64,000 nucleotides of DNA from Streptomyces sp. B1I3 (GTDB lineage: Bacteria > Actinomycetota > Actinomycetes > Streptomycetales > Streptomycetaceae). The stretch is taken from positions 4,114,501 to 4,178,500 of the forward strand of contig NZ_JAUSYD010000001.1 of assembly GCF_030816615.1 (NCBI RefSeq), in the 5' to 3' direction. Shown here piece after piece: positions 39,994 through 49,135 of this stretch (position 1 is the stretch's first letter; the number at the start of each line of letters is the position of its first letter). Made by a program: the position numbers and the translations under genes. A model generated the notes under the pieces. That model had not been told where the DNA came from. It searched no databases and saw only the letters and a program-made list of their open reading frames with translations.

Positions 39994-41820
39994 TCAGAAC
40001 GCGGCCTCGTCCAGCTCCATCAGCGAGTTGTCCACGGACTCGGCCAGCGCCCGCTCGGCCGAGACGCCCGGCAGGACGTTCGCGGCGAAGAACTTCGCCG
40101 CGGCGATCTTGCCCTGGTAGAAGGCGACGTCCTTGGCGGACGCGGTGGGCAGCTTCTCGGCGGCCACGGCCGCGCCCTTGAGCAGCAGGTAACCGACGAC
40201 GACGTCACCGGAGGCCATGAGCAGGCGTGTGGTGTTGAGGCCGACCTTGTAGATGTTCTTGACGTCCTCGCCGGTCGCGGTGAGGTCGGTGATCATCGTG
40301 CCGACGATCGCCTCCAGGTCCACCGCGGCCTTGGCGAGGTTGTCCAGCGCGCCGGACAGCTCCTCGTGGTCCTGGGCGCCCGCGAGGAACTTCTTGATCT
40401 CCTCGGAGAGGGTGTTCAGGGCCGCGCCCTGGTCGCGGACGATCTTCCGGAAGAAGAAGTCCTGGCCCTGGATCGCCGTCGTGCCCTCGTACAGGGTGTC
40501 GATCTTGGCGTCGCGGATGTACTGCTCGACCGGGTACTCCTGGAGGTACCCGGAGCCGCCGAAGGTCTGGAGCGACTGCGCGAGCTGCTCGTAGGACTTC
40601 TCGGAGCCGTAGCCCTTCACGATCGGGAGCAGCAGGTCGTTGAGGCCGTGCAGGGCCTTGGCGTCGTCGCCCGCGGCCTCCGTGGCCTGGATCGCGTCCT
40701 GGACGGAGGCGGTGTAGAGCACGAGGGCGCGCATGCCCTCGGCGTACGCCTTCTGCGTCATGAGGGAGCGGCGCACGTCGGGGTGGTGCGTGATGGTGAC
40801 CTTGGGGGCCGTCTTGTCCATGAACTGCGAGAGGTCGGTGCCCTGGACGCGCTCCTTGGCGTACTCCAGCGCGTTGAGGTAACCCGTCGAGAGGGTGGCG
40901 ATGGCCTTCGTGCCGACCATCATGCGGGCGAACTCGATGATGCGGAACATCTGGCGGATGCCGTCGTGCTTGTCACCGATCAGCCAGCCCTTGGCGGGGT
41001 GCTGGTCGCCGAAGGTCATCTCGCAGGTGTTGGACGCCTTGAGGCCCATCTTGTGCTCGACGTTCGTCGCGTACACGCCGTTGCGCTCACCGAGCTCGCC
41101 GGTGGTCCAGTCGAAGTGGAACTTCGGGACCAGGAAGAGGGAGAGGCCCTTGGTGCCCGGGCCGGCGCCCTCGGGGCGTGCCAGCACGTAGTGGAGGATG
41201 TTCTCCGACATGTCGTGCTCGCCCGAGGTGATGAACCGCTTCACACCCTCGATGTGCCAGGAGCCGTCCTCCTGCTCGACGGCCTTCGTGCGGCCGGCAC
41301 CGACGTCCGAACCGGCGTCCGGCTCGGTCAGCACCATCGTCGAGCCCCACTGCTTCTCGACGGCGATCTCGGCGATCTTCTTCTGCGCGTCGTTGCCCTC
41401 TTCGAAGAGGACGCCGGCGAACGCCGGGCCGGAGGAGTACATCCAGACGGCCGGGTTCGAGCCGAGCAGCAGCTCCGCGTAACCCCAGATCAGGGAGCGG
41501 GGGGAGGTGGTGCCGCCGATCTCCTCCGGCAGGCCCAGGCGCCAGTACTCGGAGTCCATGAACGCCTGGTAGGACTTCTTGAAGGAGTCCGGAACCGGCG
41601 CGGTGTTGGTCTCGGGGTCGAAGACCGGCGGGTTGCGGTCGGCGTCGGCGTACGAGTCGGCGAGGTCGTTCTCCGCGAGGCGGGTGACCTCGTCGAGGAT
41701 CGACTTCGCGGTCTCGACGTCCATCTCCGCGAACGGGCCGGTGCCGTACAGCTTGTCGCGCCCGAGGACCTCGAAGAGGTTGAACTCGATGTCGCGGAGA
41801 TTCGACTTGTAGTGCCCCAT
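39994..41820 (-). CDS. Acyl-CoA dehydrogenase with C-terminal extension (FadE type)
   Basis: A 608-residue flavoenzyme of fatty acid beta-oxidation. The N-terminal and middle domains include LGLPEEIGGTTSPRS and MVLTEPDAGSDVGAGRTKA (FAD contact); the C-terminal catalytic part has LQTFGGSGYLQEYPVEQYIRDAKIDTLYEGTTAIQ, where the glutamate of YEGT is the likely base. The last 130 residues match the extra helical domain of long acyl-CoA dehydrogenases (PF12806-like), explaining the length above 400. ATG 41820 follows GGAG within the 164-bp divergent region shared with sseB, which holds a TetR-like inverted repeat at 41922-41935. Confidence 0.88.
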   Translation of the reverse strand: MGHYKSNLRDIEFNLFEVLGRDKLYGTGPFAEMDVETAKSILDEVTRLAENDLADSYADADRNPPVFDPETNTAPVPDSFKKSYQAFMDSEYWRLGLPEEIGGTTSPRSLIWGYAELLLGSNPAVWMYSSGPAFAGVLFEEGNDAQKKIAEIAVEKQWGSTMVLTEPDAGSDVGAGRTKAVEQEDGSWHIEGVKRFITSGEHDMSENILHYVLARPEGAGPGTKGLSLFLVPKFHFDWTTGELGERNGVYATNVEHKMGLKASNTCEMTFGDQHPAKGWLIGDKHDGIRQMFRIIEFARMMVGTKAIATLSTGYLNALEYAKERVQGTDLSQFMDKTAPKVTITHHPDVRRSLMTQKAYAEGMRALVLYTASVQDAIQATEAAGDDAKALHGLNDLLLPIVKGYGSEKSYEQLAQSLQTFGGSGYLQEYPVEQYIRDAKIDTLYEGTTAIQGQDFFFRKIVRDQGAALNTLSEEIKKFLAGAQDHEELSGALDNLAKAAVDLEAIVGTMITDLTATGEDVKNIYKVGLNTTRLLMASGDVVVGYLLLKGAAVAAEKLPTASAKDVAFYQGKIAAAKFFAANVLPGVSAERALAESVDNSLMELDEAAF

Positions 41821-41921
41821 GGGAAGGCTCCGTAATCAATAGCAGTGGCGCGCAGCGCCCCGTGGAGGAGTGAGGATCGGGCGGCCTGGCGTGGGTGTGT
41901 CAGCTCACCCCCACGATGATG

Positions 41922-41935
41922 CTACCCGTCAGTAA
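41922..41935. promoter_or_regulatory. Possible TetR-type operator before the acyl-CoA dehydrogenase
   Basis: On the minus strand TTACTGACGGGTAG is an imperfect inverted repeat (TTAC-N6-GTAG), overlapping TAGCAT, a plausible -10 of the dehydrogenase promoter. I recall similar TTAC..GTAA boxes before Streptomyces fatty-acid oxidation genes, but the regulator is not in this window. Confidence 0.35.
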
Positions 41936-41984
41936 TAAGACGCAACCCCTCGAGGCACAGATGTGTCCGATTACTCTTTGCCGC

Positions 41985-42425
41985 ATGTATGGCTACGACC
42001 AGAACCCGGGCGCGCAGCAGCAGATGGGTGGCGGCTACGGCGAGCAGCCGCTGTACCCCGAGCCCTCGCCGCCGTCCCTGGCCGACGCGGTTCGGGCCTT
42101 CACGACCGGATCGCTGTCCGCGGAGGACTTCCAGCAGATCTTCGCGACGTCGAAGGTCTACTGCCCGCGCGGTGACAATCCGGGTTTCCTGGCCCTCCAC
42201 AACACCCAGCAGCCGGTGATCCCGATGTTCACCACGCTCAAGGAGCTCCGGCGGTACGCGGGCAAGGAGTCCAAGTACTTCGTGATCACCGGTGCGGAGG
42301 TGATCGACCTGCTGCCGACCGGCTACGGCTTCGTGCTGGACATGGAGGGCGACCACCGCATGGTGTTCGACGCCAAGGCGGTGGAGCAGATGGTCGACTT
42401 CGCGATGCGCCGCATGTACGGCTAG
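41985..42425 (+). CDS. SseB family protein
   Basis: A 146-residue protein with the SseB N-terminal fold: SLSAEDFQQIFATSKVYCPRGDNPGFLALHNTQQPVIPMFTTLKELRRYAGKES is characteristic. The first 30 residues are Gly/Gln/Pro-rich and disordered. SseB-type domains also occur in type III secretion-associated and immunity proteins; in actinomycetes their role is unknown. There is no Shine-Dalgarno sequence before ATG 41985, but TACTCT lies exactly seven bases upstream, so the transcript is probably leaderless. A 24-bp terminator follows. Confidence 0.8.
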   Translation: MYGYDQNPGAQQQMGGGYGEQPLYPEPSPPSLADAVRAFTTGSLSAEDFQQIFATSKVYCPRGDNPGFLALHNTQQPVIPMFTTLKELRRYAGKESKYFVITGAEVIDLLPTGYGFVLDMEGDHRMVFDAKAVEQMVDFAMRRMYG

Positions 42426-42450
42426 ACGCCGCCACTCCGGGGCCGCGTAC

Positions 42451-42501
42451 CAGCGGTGGGGCCCGGGCCGGGAGACGCTCCCGGTCCGGGCCCCACCGCT
42501 G
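42451..42501. terminator. Strong terminator after sseB
   Basis: A 24-bp stem with arms 42451-42474 and 42478-42501, one G-T wobble and loop ACG. It lies 26 bp after the SseB-family stop and insulates the pirin gene. Confidence 0.83.
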
Positions 42502-42538
42502 TCCGGCGCGCCCGGGAATGGAAGCCACCTTGCAAGAT

Positions 42539-42557
42539 GTTCATCGTTCAACTAAAT
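42539..42557 (+). promoter_or_regulatory. 19-bp box upstream of the pirin gene
   Basis: GTTCATCGTTCAACTAAAT lies 29 bp before the pirin start. It matches 17 of 19 positions, in the same orientation, with a box before the luciferase-like monooxygenase operon (61691-61709). The repeated GTTCA units suggest a dimeric regulator, perhaps MarR-type, but none is encoded nearby. Confidence 0.6.
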
Positions 42558-42586
42558 TGGTGGCAAGACTTCCGGAGGTGGCTCCC

Positions 42587-43543
42587 ATGCCCGCAGTGAC
42601 CGTCGACAACCCGCTGACCCTGCCCAAGGTCTCCGCCCCGGCGGACGCCGTGGCCCGTCCCGTACTGACGGTCACGACCGCGCCGTCCGGTTTCGAGGGC
42701 GAGGGGTTCCCGGTGCGGCGCGCGTTCGCCGGGATCAACTACCGGCACCTCGACCCGTTCATCATGATGGACCAGATGGGGGAGGTGGACTACGCGGCGG
42801 GAGAGCCGAAGGGAACCCCCTGGCATCCGCACCGCGGCTTCGAGACCGTCACGTACATCATTGACGGCAGCTTCATCCACAAGGACAGCAACGGTGGCGG
42901 CGGCGCGATCGAGAACGGCGACACGCAGTGGATGACGGCCGGCTCGGGCCTCCTCCACATCGAGACGCCCCCGGAAGCCCTCGTCATGTCCGGCGGCCTC
43001 TTCCACGGGCTCCAGCTCTGGGTGAACCTGCCCAGGTCCGACAAGATGATGGCCCCCCGCTACCAGGACATCCGGGGTGGGCAGGTGCAGCTCCTCGCCT
43101 CCCCGGACGGCGGCGCGCTGCTGCGTGTCATCGCCGGTGAGCTGGACGGCCACGAAGGGCCCGGCATCACCCACACCCCGATCTCGATGATCCACGCCAC
43201 CGTCCGGCCGGGCGCCGAGGTCACCCTGCCGTGGCGGGAGGACTTCAACGGCCTCGCCTACGTCCTCGCCGGGCGCGGCAGCGTCGGCGTGGAGCGCCGC
43301 CCCGTCCGTAAGGGACAGACGGCGGTCTTCGGCGCCGGGTCCGCGATGACCGTCCGCGCCGACGAGACGCAGGACGCGAACACCCCGGACCTGGAGGTCG
43401 TGCTGCTCGGCGGGCGTCCGATCCGTGAGCCGATGGCGCACTACGGGCCGTTCGTCATGAACACCCAGGCCGAGCTCCAGCAGGCCTTCGAGGACTTCCA
43501 GGCCGGCCGCCTCGGCACGGTCCCCGCCGTGCACGGCATGTGA
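42587..43543 (+). CDS. Pirin family protein
   Basis: A 318-residue bicupin. The N-terminal cupin has the metal ligands in the pirin motif WHPHRGFETVTYIIDG and, further on, SGLLHIETPP; the C-terminal pirin domain ends with LGGRPIREPMAHYGPFVMNT. Bacterial pirins act as quercetin dioxygenases or redox-sensing metalloproteins; which applies here is not evident. GGAGGTG seven bases upstream fixes ATG 42587. A 19-bp box 29 bp before the start is shared with a flavin monooxygenase operon, hinting at joint control by a redox or electrophile stress. Confidence 0.87.
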   Translation: MPAVTVDNPLTLPKVSAPADAVARPVLTVTTAPSGFEGEGFPVRRAFAGINYRHLDPFIMMDQMGEVDYAAGEPKGTPWHPHRGFETVTYIIDGSFIHKDSNGGGGAIENGDTQWMTAGSGLLHIETPPEALVMSGGLFHGLQLWVNLPRSDKMMAPRYQDIRGGQVQLLASPDGGALLRVIAGELDGHEGPGITHTPISMIHATVRPGAEVTLPWREDFNGLAYVLAGRGSVGVERRPVRKGQTAVFGAGSAMTVRADETQDANTPDLEVVLLGGRPIREPMAHYGPFVMNTQAELQQAFEDFQAGRLGTVPAVHGM

Positions 43544-43552
43544 CCGGAGGCC

Positions 43553-43587
43553 GGGCGTACGGGTGACGAGCCGTCACCCGTACGCCC
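43553..43587. terminator. Terminator after the pirin gene
   Basis: Perfect 16-bp inverted repeat, arms 43553-43568 and 43572-43587, loop AGC, nine bases after the pirin stop codon. Confidence 0.8.
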
Positions 43588-43630
43588 GTACGGGCGGGAC
43601 ACCGCTCCCGCTGCGTGTTCGGGTGGGAGG

Positions 43631-44686
43631 GTGCCTACCCGGAAGCGCCTCCTGCCCGACAGCGCCCGGCGGACGGCCGCCTGGTGCGGTGTTCTGCTCC
43701 TGGTGGCCGGGGTCGCGGCGGTGGCCGTCTGGCTCTGCGTCACCCTCAAGACCGCGGTCACCCCGGTCCTCCTCGCACTGCTCGCCACGGCGCTGCTCGG
43801 CCCGGTCCACCGCCGGCTGACCGCCCACGGGGTGAACCGGTCGCTGGCCGCCGGACTCACCTGCGCGGCGCTCCTCGCGGTGGTGGGAGGCGCCGGCTAC
43901 ATCGTCGTCACCGCGCTCGTCGACACCGGGGACCAGATCGTGGCTTCGCTGAAGGAAGCCGCGCAATGGGTCATCGACCACTTCGACATCGCAGGCGTCG
44001 CCGACGTGAACGACCTCGCGGACAACGCCAGGACCCTGGTCGGGAAGTTCGGCGCGAGCGCCGCGGGCGGACTGCTCACCGGCATCAGCCTCGTCGCCTC
44101 CCTCGTCGCCACCGCCGTCCTGGCCCTGCTGCTGACCTTCTTCTTCCTGCGCGACGCCGACCGCGCCGCTCACCTCGTCCGGAGCATCGCGCCGCGCGGT
44201 ACCGGCGACGTGGTGGAAGCGATGGGGCGCAGGGCCTTCGAGGCCGTCGAGGGGTTCATGCGCGGCACCACGGTCATCGCCCTGATCGACGCGGTGTGCA
44301 TCACGGCCGGGCTGCTCATCCTGCGGGTCCCGGGCGCTGTGGGGCTGGGGGCGCTGGTCTTCGTGGGCGCCTACATCCCCTATCTCGGGGCCTTCGTCTC
44401 CGGCACCGTCGCCGTGCTGGTCGCGCTCGCCGACCGCGGGTTCGTGATCGCGCTCTGGGCACTGGGAGTGGTGCTCGCGGTCCAGGTGCTGGAGGGCCAT
44501 GTGCTGCAGCCGGTCATCCAGAGCCGCACGGTGCACATGCACCCCGCCATGATCCTGATCGCGCTGACCGCGGGCGCGGGTGTGGCGGGTCTGCTGGGCA
44601 TGCTGCTCGCGGTGCCCCTGTGTGCGGCGGCGTTCGGGATCATCGGCGAACTGCGCCGGGGAGGCGAGGCCGCCGACGGCCCATGA
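43631..44686 (+). CDS. AI-2E family transporter
   Basis: A 351-residue polytopic membrane protein of the AI-2E (PerM/TqsA-like) family with about seven or eight helices. Family segments include VTLKTAVTPVLLALLATALLGPVHRRL, LLLTFFFLRDAD, RGTTVIALIDAVCITAGLLILRVPGA and GAYIPYLGAFVSGTVAVLVAL. These proteins export small molecules or exchange ions; autoinducer-2 transport is not implied. GTG 43631 immediately follows GGGAGG, so the exact start is uncertain. It converges with the PAS-GAF-SpoIIE gene. Confidence 0.84.
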   Translation: MPTRKRLLPDSARRTAAWCGVLLLVAGVAAVAVWLCVTLKTAVTPVLLALLATALLGPVHRRLTAHGVNRSLAAGLTCAALLAVVGGAGYIVVTALVDTGDQIVASLKEAAQWVIDHFDIAGVADVNDLADNARTLVGKFGASAAGGLLTGISLVASLVATAVLALLLTFFFLRDADRAAHLVRSIAPRGTGDVVEAMGRRAFEAVEGFMRGTTVIALIDAVCITAGLLILRVPGAVGLGALVFVGAYIPYLGAFVSGTVAVLVALADRGFVIALWALGVVLAVQVLEGHVLQPVIQSRTVHMHPAMILIALTAGAGVAGLLGMLLAVPLCAAAFGIIGELRRGGEAADGP

Positions 44687-44726
44687 GACCCCGCGCCGCG
44701 GGCTCGTACGACCTCGCGCCGAGGGC

Positions 44727-46853
44727 TCATGAGGCGCCGACCGCAATGAGTTCAGCCGGTTCCGCCGACTCGTACAGCTCGAACCAGATGCACTTCCCCT
44801 CGCCCTGCGGGTCCACCCCCCACGCGTCGGCGAGCATCTCCATCAGCATCAGCCCCCGGCCGCTGGACGCCATCTCGCCGGGCCTCCGCTTGTGGGGCAG
44901 CTCGTCGCTGGAGTCGGCCACCTCGACGCGCAGCCGCCGCTCACCCCGCTCGCCGCTCACCTCGGCGACGAGCAGCGCGTCCCCGTCCGTGTGGACGAGG
45001 ACGTTCGTGGCCATCTCGGAGACCATCAGCACCGCCGAGTCGACCTGCTCCCCGTCGGACCAGTCGTGCAGCAGCTCACGCAGCTGCTGTCTCGCCGCGG
45101 CGATCCGCTCGGGCTCCGCCTGGGCGATGGTCATCGCCGAGCGGCGCCCGGGCGGCCTGCGCGTCCGGGGACCTTCGCGGCGCAGCACCAGGACGGCGAT
45201 GTCGTCCTCGCGCCGGTCCACGAGTGGACCGGTGAGGTAGTGGGAACCCGGGCCGTGCACGGCCTGGAGCAGTGCGTCGGCGAGCTCCTCCAGATCCTCG
45301 GTCGCTTCTTCCAGGATGGGCCGGAGCCTGGTCCAGCCGGTGGCCATGTCGTGTCCGCCGGTCTCGATCAGCCCGTCCGTGCACAGCATGATCGTCTCGC
45401 CGGACTCCAGGACGACCCGGGTCGTCGGGTAGTCGGCGTCCTTCTCGATGCCCAGGGGCAGGCCGCCCGCCGTCTGCCGGATCACCGCCGTGCCGTCGAC
45501 GCTGACCACCACGGGGTCCGGATGGCCCGCCCGGGCGATGTCCAGGGTGCCGCTGTCCGGGTCGGCCTCGGCGTACAGGCAGGTGGCGAAACGCGCCGTC
45601 GTGAGCTCGTCCTCGCCGTCCCCCGGTTCGTACGCGTCGTTGAGCCCGGACAGGAAGCGTGAGGCCCGGGAGAGCACCGCGTCGGGGCGGTGCCCCTCGG
45701 CGGCGTAGGCCCGCAGGGCGATCCGGAGCTGGCCCATCAGCCCCGCGGCCCGCACGTCGTGGCCCTGGACGTCACCGATGACGAGGGCGATACGGCCGTT
45801 GGGGAGCTGGATCATGTCGTACCAGTCGCCGCCGACCTGGAGCCCGCCCCCGGTCGGGATGTAGCGCGCGGCGACGCTCAGCCCCGGGACGCCCGGCCCC
45901 AGGGACGGCATCATCGCCCGCTGCAGCCCCAGTGACAGCTCGCGCTCGGTCTCGGCGACCCTGGCCCGGGTCAGCGCCTGGGCCAGCATCTTGGCCACCG
46001 TCGTCAGCACGGAGCGCTCGTCGGGTGAGAAGGGCACGCTGTGCCGGAACCCTGCCATCCAGGCGCCCATGGTGCGGCCCGCGGCGATCAGGGGCAGGAA
46101 GGCCCACGAGCGGCGTTCGAAGGCCCTGGCGAGCGGCCAGGTGACGGGGAAGCGCCTGCGGTACTCCTCCGGGGAGGAGAGGTAGATCGCCTGCCCCGTC
46201 CGTACGGCCTCGGCGGCCGGATAGTCGGTGTCCAGCGGCATGTCGGTGAACGGTTCCTCGTCCCCCACGTTCTGCCCGTAGTGCCCGATCACCGTCAGGC
46301 GTTCGCCCGAGATCCCGAAGACGGCCAGCGCGTCCGGGGAGAACCCGGGCATGGAGAGCGAACCGGCGACCCGCAGCACCTCCTCGGTCGATGCCGCCTC
46401 GGCCAGCGCCCGTCCCGCGTCCAGCAGGAAGGCCTCGCGCGAGCGGCGCCAGTCGCCCGTGAGGGGGGTGTAGACCGCGGTGGCGTCCGGGGTCTCGGCG
46501 ACCTCCTCCAAGGTGCCCATCAGCACGTACTCGTGGGGGGCGGAGGGTGGTCCGACGCCCACGGGCTTCGACCTGCTCCGTACCGTCCGCAGCACCTTGC
46601 CCTGTTCGTCCACGACGCGCAGTCTGGCCTCGGCCACCGTGTCCTCGGCGATGGCGAAGTTCACCACTCCGTCGACCTCGTTCCAGTCGGCCGGGTGGAA
46701 GCGGGGGCGCACCTGCGCACCGTGGCGGACCGTGGGCTCGGCGGGCAGTCCGAGCAGCCGGGCCGCCTCGGCATCGAGCGAGACGGTGCCCGCCGAGCTG
46801 TCCCAGCTCCACAGACCGGTCCCGATCGCAGCCAGGATCTCCTCGGTGCGCAT
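44727..46853 (-). CDS. PAS-GAF-PP2C (SpoIIE) phosphatase fused to an RsbW-like ATPase domain
   Basis: A 708-residue signalling protein. Residues about 1-115 form a PAS-like domain; about 130-290 a GAF domain; about 310-555 the SpoIIE/RsbU PP2C phosphatase (QVGGDWYDMIQLPNGRIALVIGDVQGHDVRAAGLMGQLR, with the aspartates that hold manganese, and CTDGLIETGG); and about 575-700 an anti-sigma-type HATPase (VSEMATNVLVHTDGDALLVAEV, GRGLMLMEMLADAWGV). It thus combines both switch functions of a sigma-factor partner-switching pathway. Its sigma factor and anti-anti-sigma partner are not nearby. ATG 46853 is preceded by only a weak GTGGGG. Confidence 0.87.
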   Translation of the reverse strand: MRTEEILAAIGTGLWSWDSSAGTVSLDAEAARLLGLPAEPTVRHGAQVRPRFHPADWNEVDGVVNFAIAEDTVAEARLRVVDEQGKVLRTVRSRSKPVGVGPPSAPHEYVLMGTLEEVAETPDATAVYTPLTGDWRRSREAFLLDAGRALAEAASTEEVLRVAGSLSMPGFSPDALAVFGISGERLTVIGHYGQNVGDEEPFTDMPLDTDYPAAEAVRTGQAIYLSSPEEYRRRFPVTWPLARAFERRSWAFLPLIAAGRTMGAWMAGFRHSVPFSPDERSVLTTVAKMLAQALTRARVAETERELSLGLQRAMMPSLGPGVPGLSVAARYIPTGGGLQVGGDWYDMIQLPNGRIALVIGDVQGHDVRAAGLMGQLRIALRAYAAEGHRPDAVLSRASRFLSGLNDAYEPGDGEDELTTARFATCLYAEADPDSGTLDIARAGHPDPVVVSVDGTAVIRQTAGGLPLGIEKDADYPTTRVVLESGETIMLCTDGLIETGGHDMATGWTRLRPILEEATEDLEELADALLQAVHGPGSHYLTGPLVDRREDDIAVLVLRREGPRTRRPPGRRSAMTIAQAEPERIAAARQQLRELLHDWSDGEQVDSAVLMVSEMATNVLVHTDGDALLVAEVSGERGERRLRVEVADSSDELPHKRRPGEMASSGRGLMLMEMLADAWGVDPQGEGKCIWFELYESAEPAELIAVGAS

Positions 46854-47049
46854 TGCCCCACTTTATGAAGATATTCTCCACGGACGCCACCGAGGGACAG
46901 CCGCCCGGTGCGCGGCCGGGCGTGCGCCACGGCCCCGTCCGGCGGACGCCCCGGGACCGTGCGGCATCAATGTCAACGAAGTGGTGCGTCCCCGGGCGGT
47001 AGCCTGGGGTGTCAATCCGCCCCGAACCGCGAAGACTGGATGAACGACG

Positions 47050-48867
47050 ATGCATCGGTACAGGTCCCACACCTGCGGCGAGCTCCGCGCCTCTGACGTC
47101 GGCACCGACGTCCGGCTGAGCGGCTGGCTGCACAATCGCCGAGACCTGGGCGGCATCCTCTTCATCGATCTGCGTGACCACTACGGTCTGGTGCAGCTCG
47201 TCGCGCGCCCCGGCACTCCCGGCAACGACGCCCTGGCGAAGCTGACCAAGGAGACCGTCGTACGGATCGACGGCAAGGTCTCCGCGCGCGGTGCCGAGAA
47301 CGTCAACCCGGAGCTCCCGACCGGTGAGATCGAGATCGAGGTCACCGAGGTCGAGGTGCTGGGCGAGGCCGGCCCGCTGCCCTTCACGATCAACACCGAG
47401 GACGGGGTCAACGAGGAGCGGCGCCTCGAATACCGCTTCCTCGACCTGCGCCGCGAGCGTATGCACCGCAACATCATGCTGCGCTCGGCCGTGATCGCCT
47501 CCATCCGCTCCAAGATGGTGGCCCTCGGCTTCAACGAGATGGCGACGCCGATCCTCACCGCGACCTCCCCCGAGGGCGCCCGCGACTTCGTCGTCCCGTC
47601 CCGCCTGAACCCGGGCAAGTTCTACGCGCTGCCCCAGGCGCCGCAGCAGTTCAAGCAGCTGCTGATGATCTCCGGCTTCGACCGCTACTTCCAGATCGCG
47701 CCGTGCTTCCGCGACGAGGACGCCCGCGCCGACCGCTCGCCCGGCGAGTTCTACCAGCTCGACGTCGAGATGTCGTTCGTCGAGCAGGAGGACATCTTCC
47801 GCCCGATCGAGAAGCTGATGACCGAGCTCTTCGAGGAGTTCGGCAACGGCCGCCACGTCACCTCGCCGTTCCCGCGCATCCCGTTCCGCGAGTCGATGCT
47901 GAAGTACGGCAACGACAAGCCGGACCTGCGCGCCAAGCTGGAGCTCGTCGACATCTCCGACGTGTTCGCTGACTCCGGTTTCAAGGCGTTCGCCGGCAAG
48001 CACGTCCGCGCCCTCCCGGTGCCGGACACCGCGGGCCAGTCCCGCAAGTTCTTCGACGGTCTCGGCGAGTACGCGGTCGAGCACGGCGCCAAGGGCCTCG
48101 CCTGGGTCCGCGTCGGCGAGGACGGCACGCTGGCCGGTCCGATCGCCAAGTTCCTCACCGAGACGGACGTCAAGACCCTCACCGAGCGACTCTCCCTCGC
48201 TCCCGGCCACGCGGTCTTCTTCGGCGCCGGCGAGTTCGACGAGGTCTCCAAGATCATGTCCGCCGTCCGCGTCGAGGCCGCCAAGCGTGCCGGCCACTTC
48301 GAGGAAGGCGTCTTCCGGTTCTGCTGGGTCGTCGACTTCCCGATGTACGAGAAGGACGAGGAGACGGGGAAGATCGACTTCTCGCACAACCCCTTCTCCA
48401 TGCCCCAGGGCGGCCTGGAGGACCTGGAGACGAAGGACCCGCTGGACATCCTCGCCTGGCAGTACGACATCGTCTGCAACGGCATCGAGCTGTCCTCGGG
48501 CGCCATCCGTAACCACGAGCCCGAGCTGATGATCAAGGCCTTCGAGATCGCCGGGTACGACCGTGAGACCGTCGAGCACGAGTTCGCGGGCATGCTCCGC
48601 GCCTTCCGTCTCGGCGCCCCGCCGCACGGTGGCATCGCCCCGGGCGTCGACCGCATCGTCATGCTGCTCGCCGACGAGCCCAACATCCGCGAGACGATCG
48701 CCTTCCCGCTCAACGGCAACGCCCAGGACCTGATGATGGGTGCCCCGACCGTGCTGGACGAGACCCGGCTGCGCGAGCTGAACATCCAGCTCCGCAAGCC
48801 GGCCGCACCGGCGAAGGACAAGGCCGAGGCGAAGGACTCGGTGGCGAGGGACACCGGCGCGAAGTAG
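47050..48867 (+). CDS. aspS: Aspartyl-tRNA synthetase
   Basis: A 605-residue class II synthetase that charges tRNA with aspartate. An N-terminal OB-fold anticodon domain (VRLSGWLHNRRDLGGILFIDLRDHYG) is followed by the catalytic domain with motif 2 (FQIAPCFRDEDARADR) and motif 3 (GIAPGVDRIVMLLADEPNIRETIAFP), interrupted by the bacterial GAD insertion. The 30-residue C-terminal tail is Ala/Lys/Glu-rich and variable. The ATG at 47050 gives MHRYRSHTCGELR. TAGCCT at 47000-47005 is a candidate -10, leaving a leader of about 40 bases; I see no T-box. A strong terminator follows. Confidence 0.95.
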   Translation: MHRYRSHTCGELRASDVGTDVRLSGWLHNRRDLGGILFIDLRDHYGLVQLVARPGTPGNDALAKLTKETVVRIDGKVSARGAENVNPELPTGEIEIEVTEVEVLGEAGPLPFTINTEDGVNEERRLEYRFLDLRRERMHRNIMLRSAVIASIRSKMVALGFNEMATPILTATSPEGARDFVVPSRLNPGKFYALPQAPQQFKQLLMISGFDRYFQIAPCFRDEDARADRSPGEFYQLDVEMSFVEQEDIFRPIEKLMTELFEEFGNGRHVTSPFPRIPFRESMLKYGNDKPDLRAKLELVDISDVFADSGFKAFAGKHVRALPVPDTAGQSRKFFDGLGEYAVEHGAKGLAWVRVGEDGTLAGPIAKFLTETDVKTLTERLSLAPGHAVFFGAGEFDEVSKIMSAVRVEAAKRAGHFEEGVFRFCWVVDFPMYEKDEETGKIDFSHNPFSMPQGGLEDLETKDPLDILAWQYDIVCNGIELSSGAIRNHEPELMIKAFEIAGYDRETVEHEFAGMLRAFRLGAPPHGGIAPGVDRIVMLLADEPNIRETIAFPLNGNAQDLMMGAPTVLDETRLRELNIQLRKPAAPAKDKAEAKDSVARDTGAK

Positions 48868-48892
48868 GCGTCAGAGGTTCCGCTTCGGTTCA

Positions 48893-48935
48893 ACGTGAAA
48901 CAGCCCCTGACCACCGGTCAGGGGCTGTTTCACGT
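48893..48935. terminator. Terminator after aspS, made of parS-like half-sites
   Basis: Perfect 20-bp stem, arms 48893-48912 and 48916-48935, loop ACC. The outer part of each arm is ACGTGAAAC / GTTTCACGT, the two halves of parS held 24 bp apart, so in the hairpin they pair with each other. Confidence 0.85.
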
Positions 48936-49135
48936 GGGAGCCGCCCCGGGAGGCCGACGGCCGGGGCGGCCTGGCGTGCGTACGGGCATCCGCGCGCAGG
49001 CTGCCGGAGGGCGGGTACACGGACAGCGGCTCCAGGTACAGCCGGATGGCCCCGGTTCCGGTTCGCTACCGGCGGGTTCGGCAAAGACTGGCACCGAAGG
49101 AGACCTGTCGCCCTGCCATCGAGGAGTTCCGTACC

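Noticed and set aside
46854..47049. T-box or other riboswitch before aspS
   Set aside because: The leader inferred from the -10 candidate is only about 40 bases and lacks a T-box sequence or terminator.
45772..48627. A 951-codon open frame on the minus strand across aspS
   Set aside because: It mirrors aspS and the end of the SpoIIE-type gene; its product is low-complexity and matches no family, as expected for antisense frames in high-GC DNA.
49046..49135. An N-terminal extension of the L,D-transpeptidase from 49046
   Set aside because: It would bury the signal peptide; GTG 49136 has a well-spaced GAGGAG and begins the lipoprotein signal.
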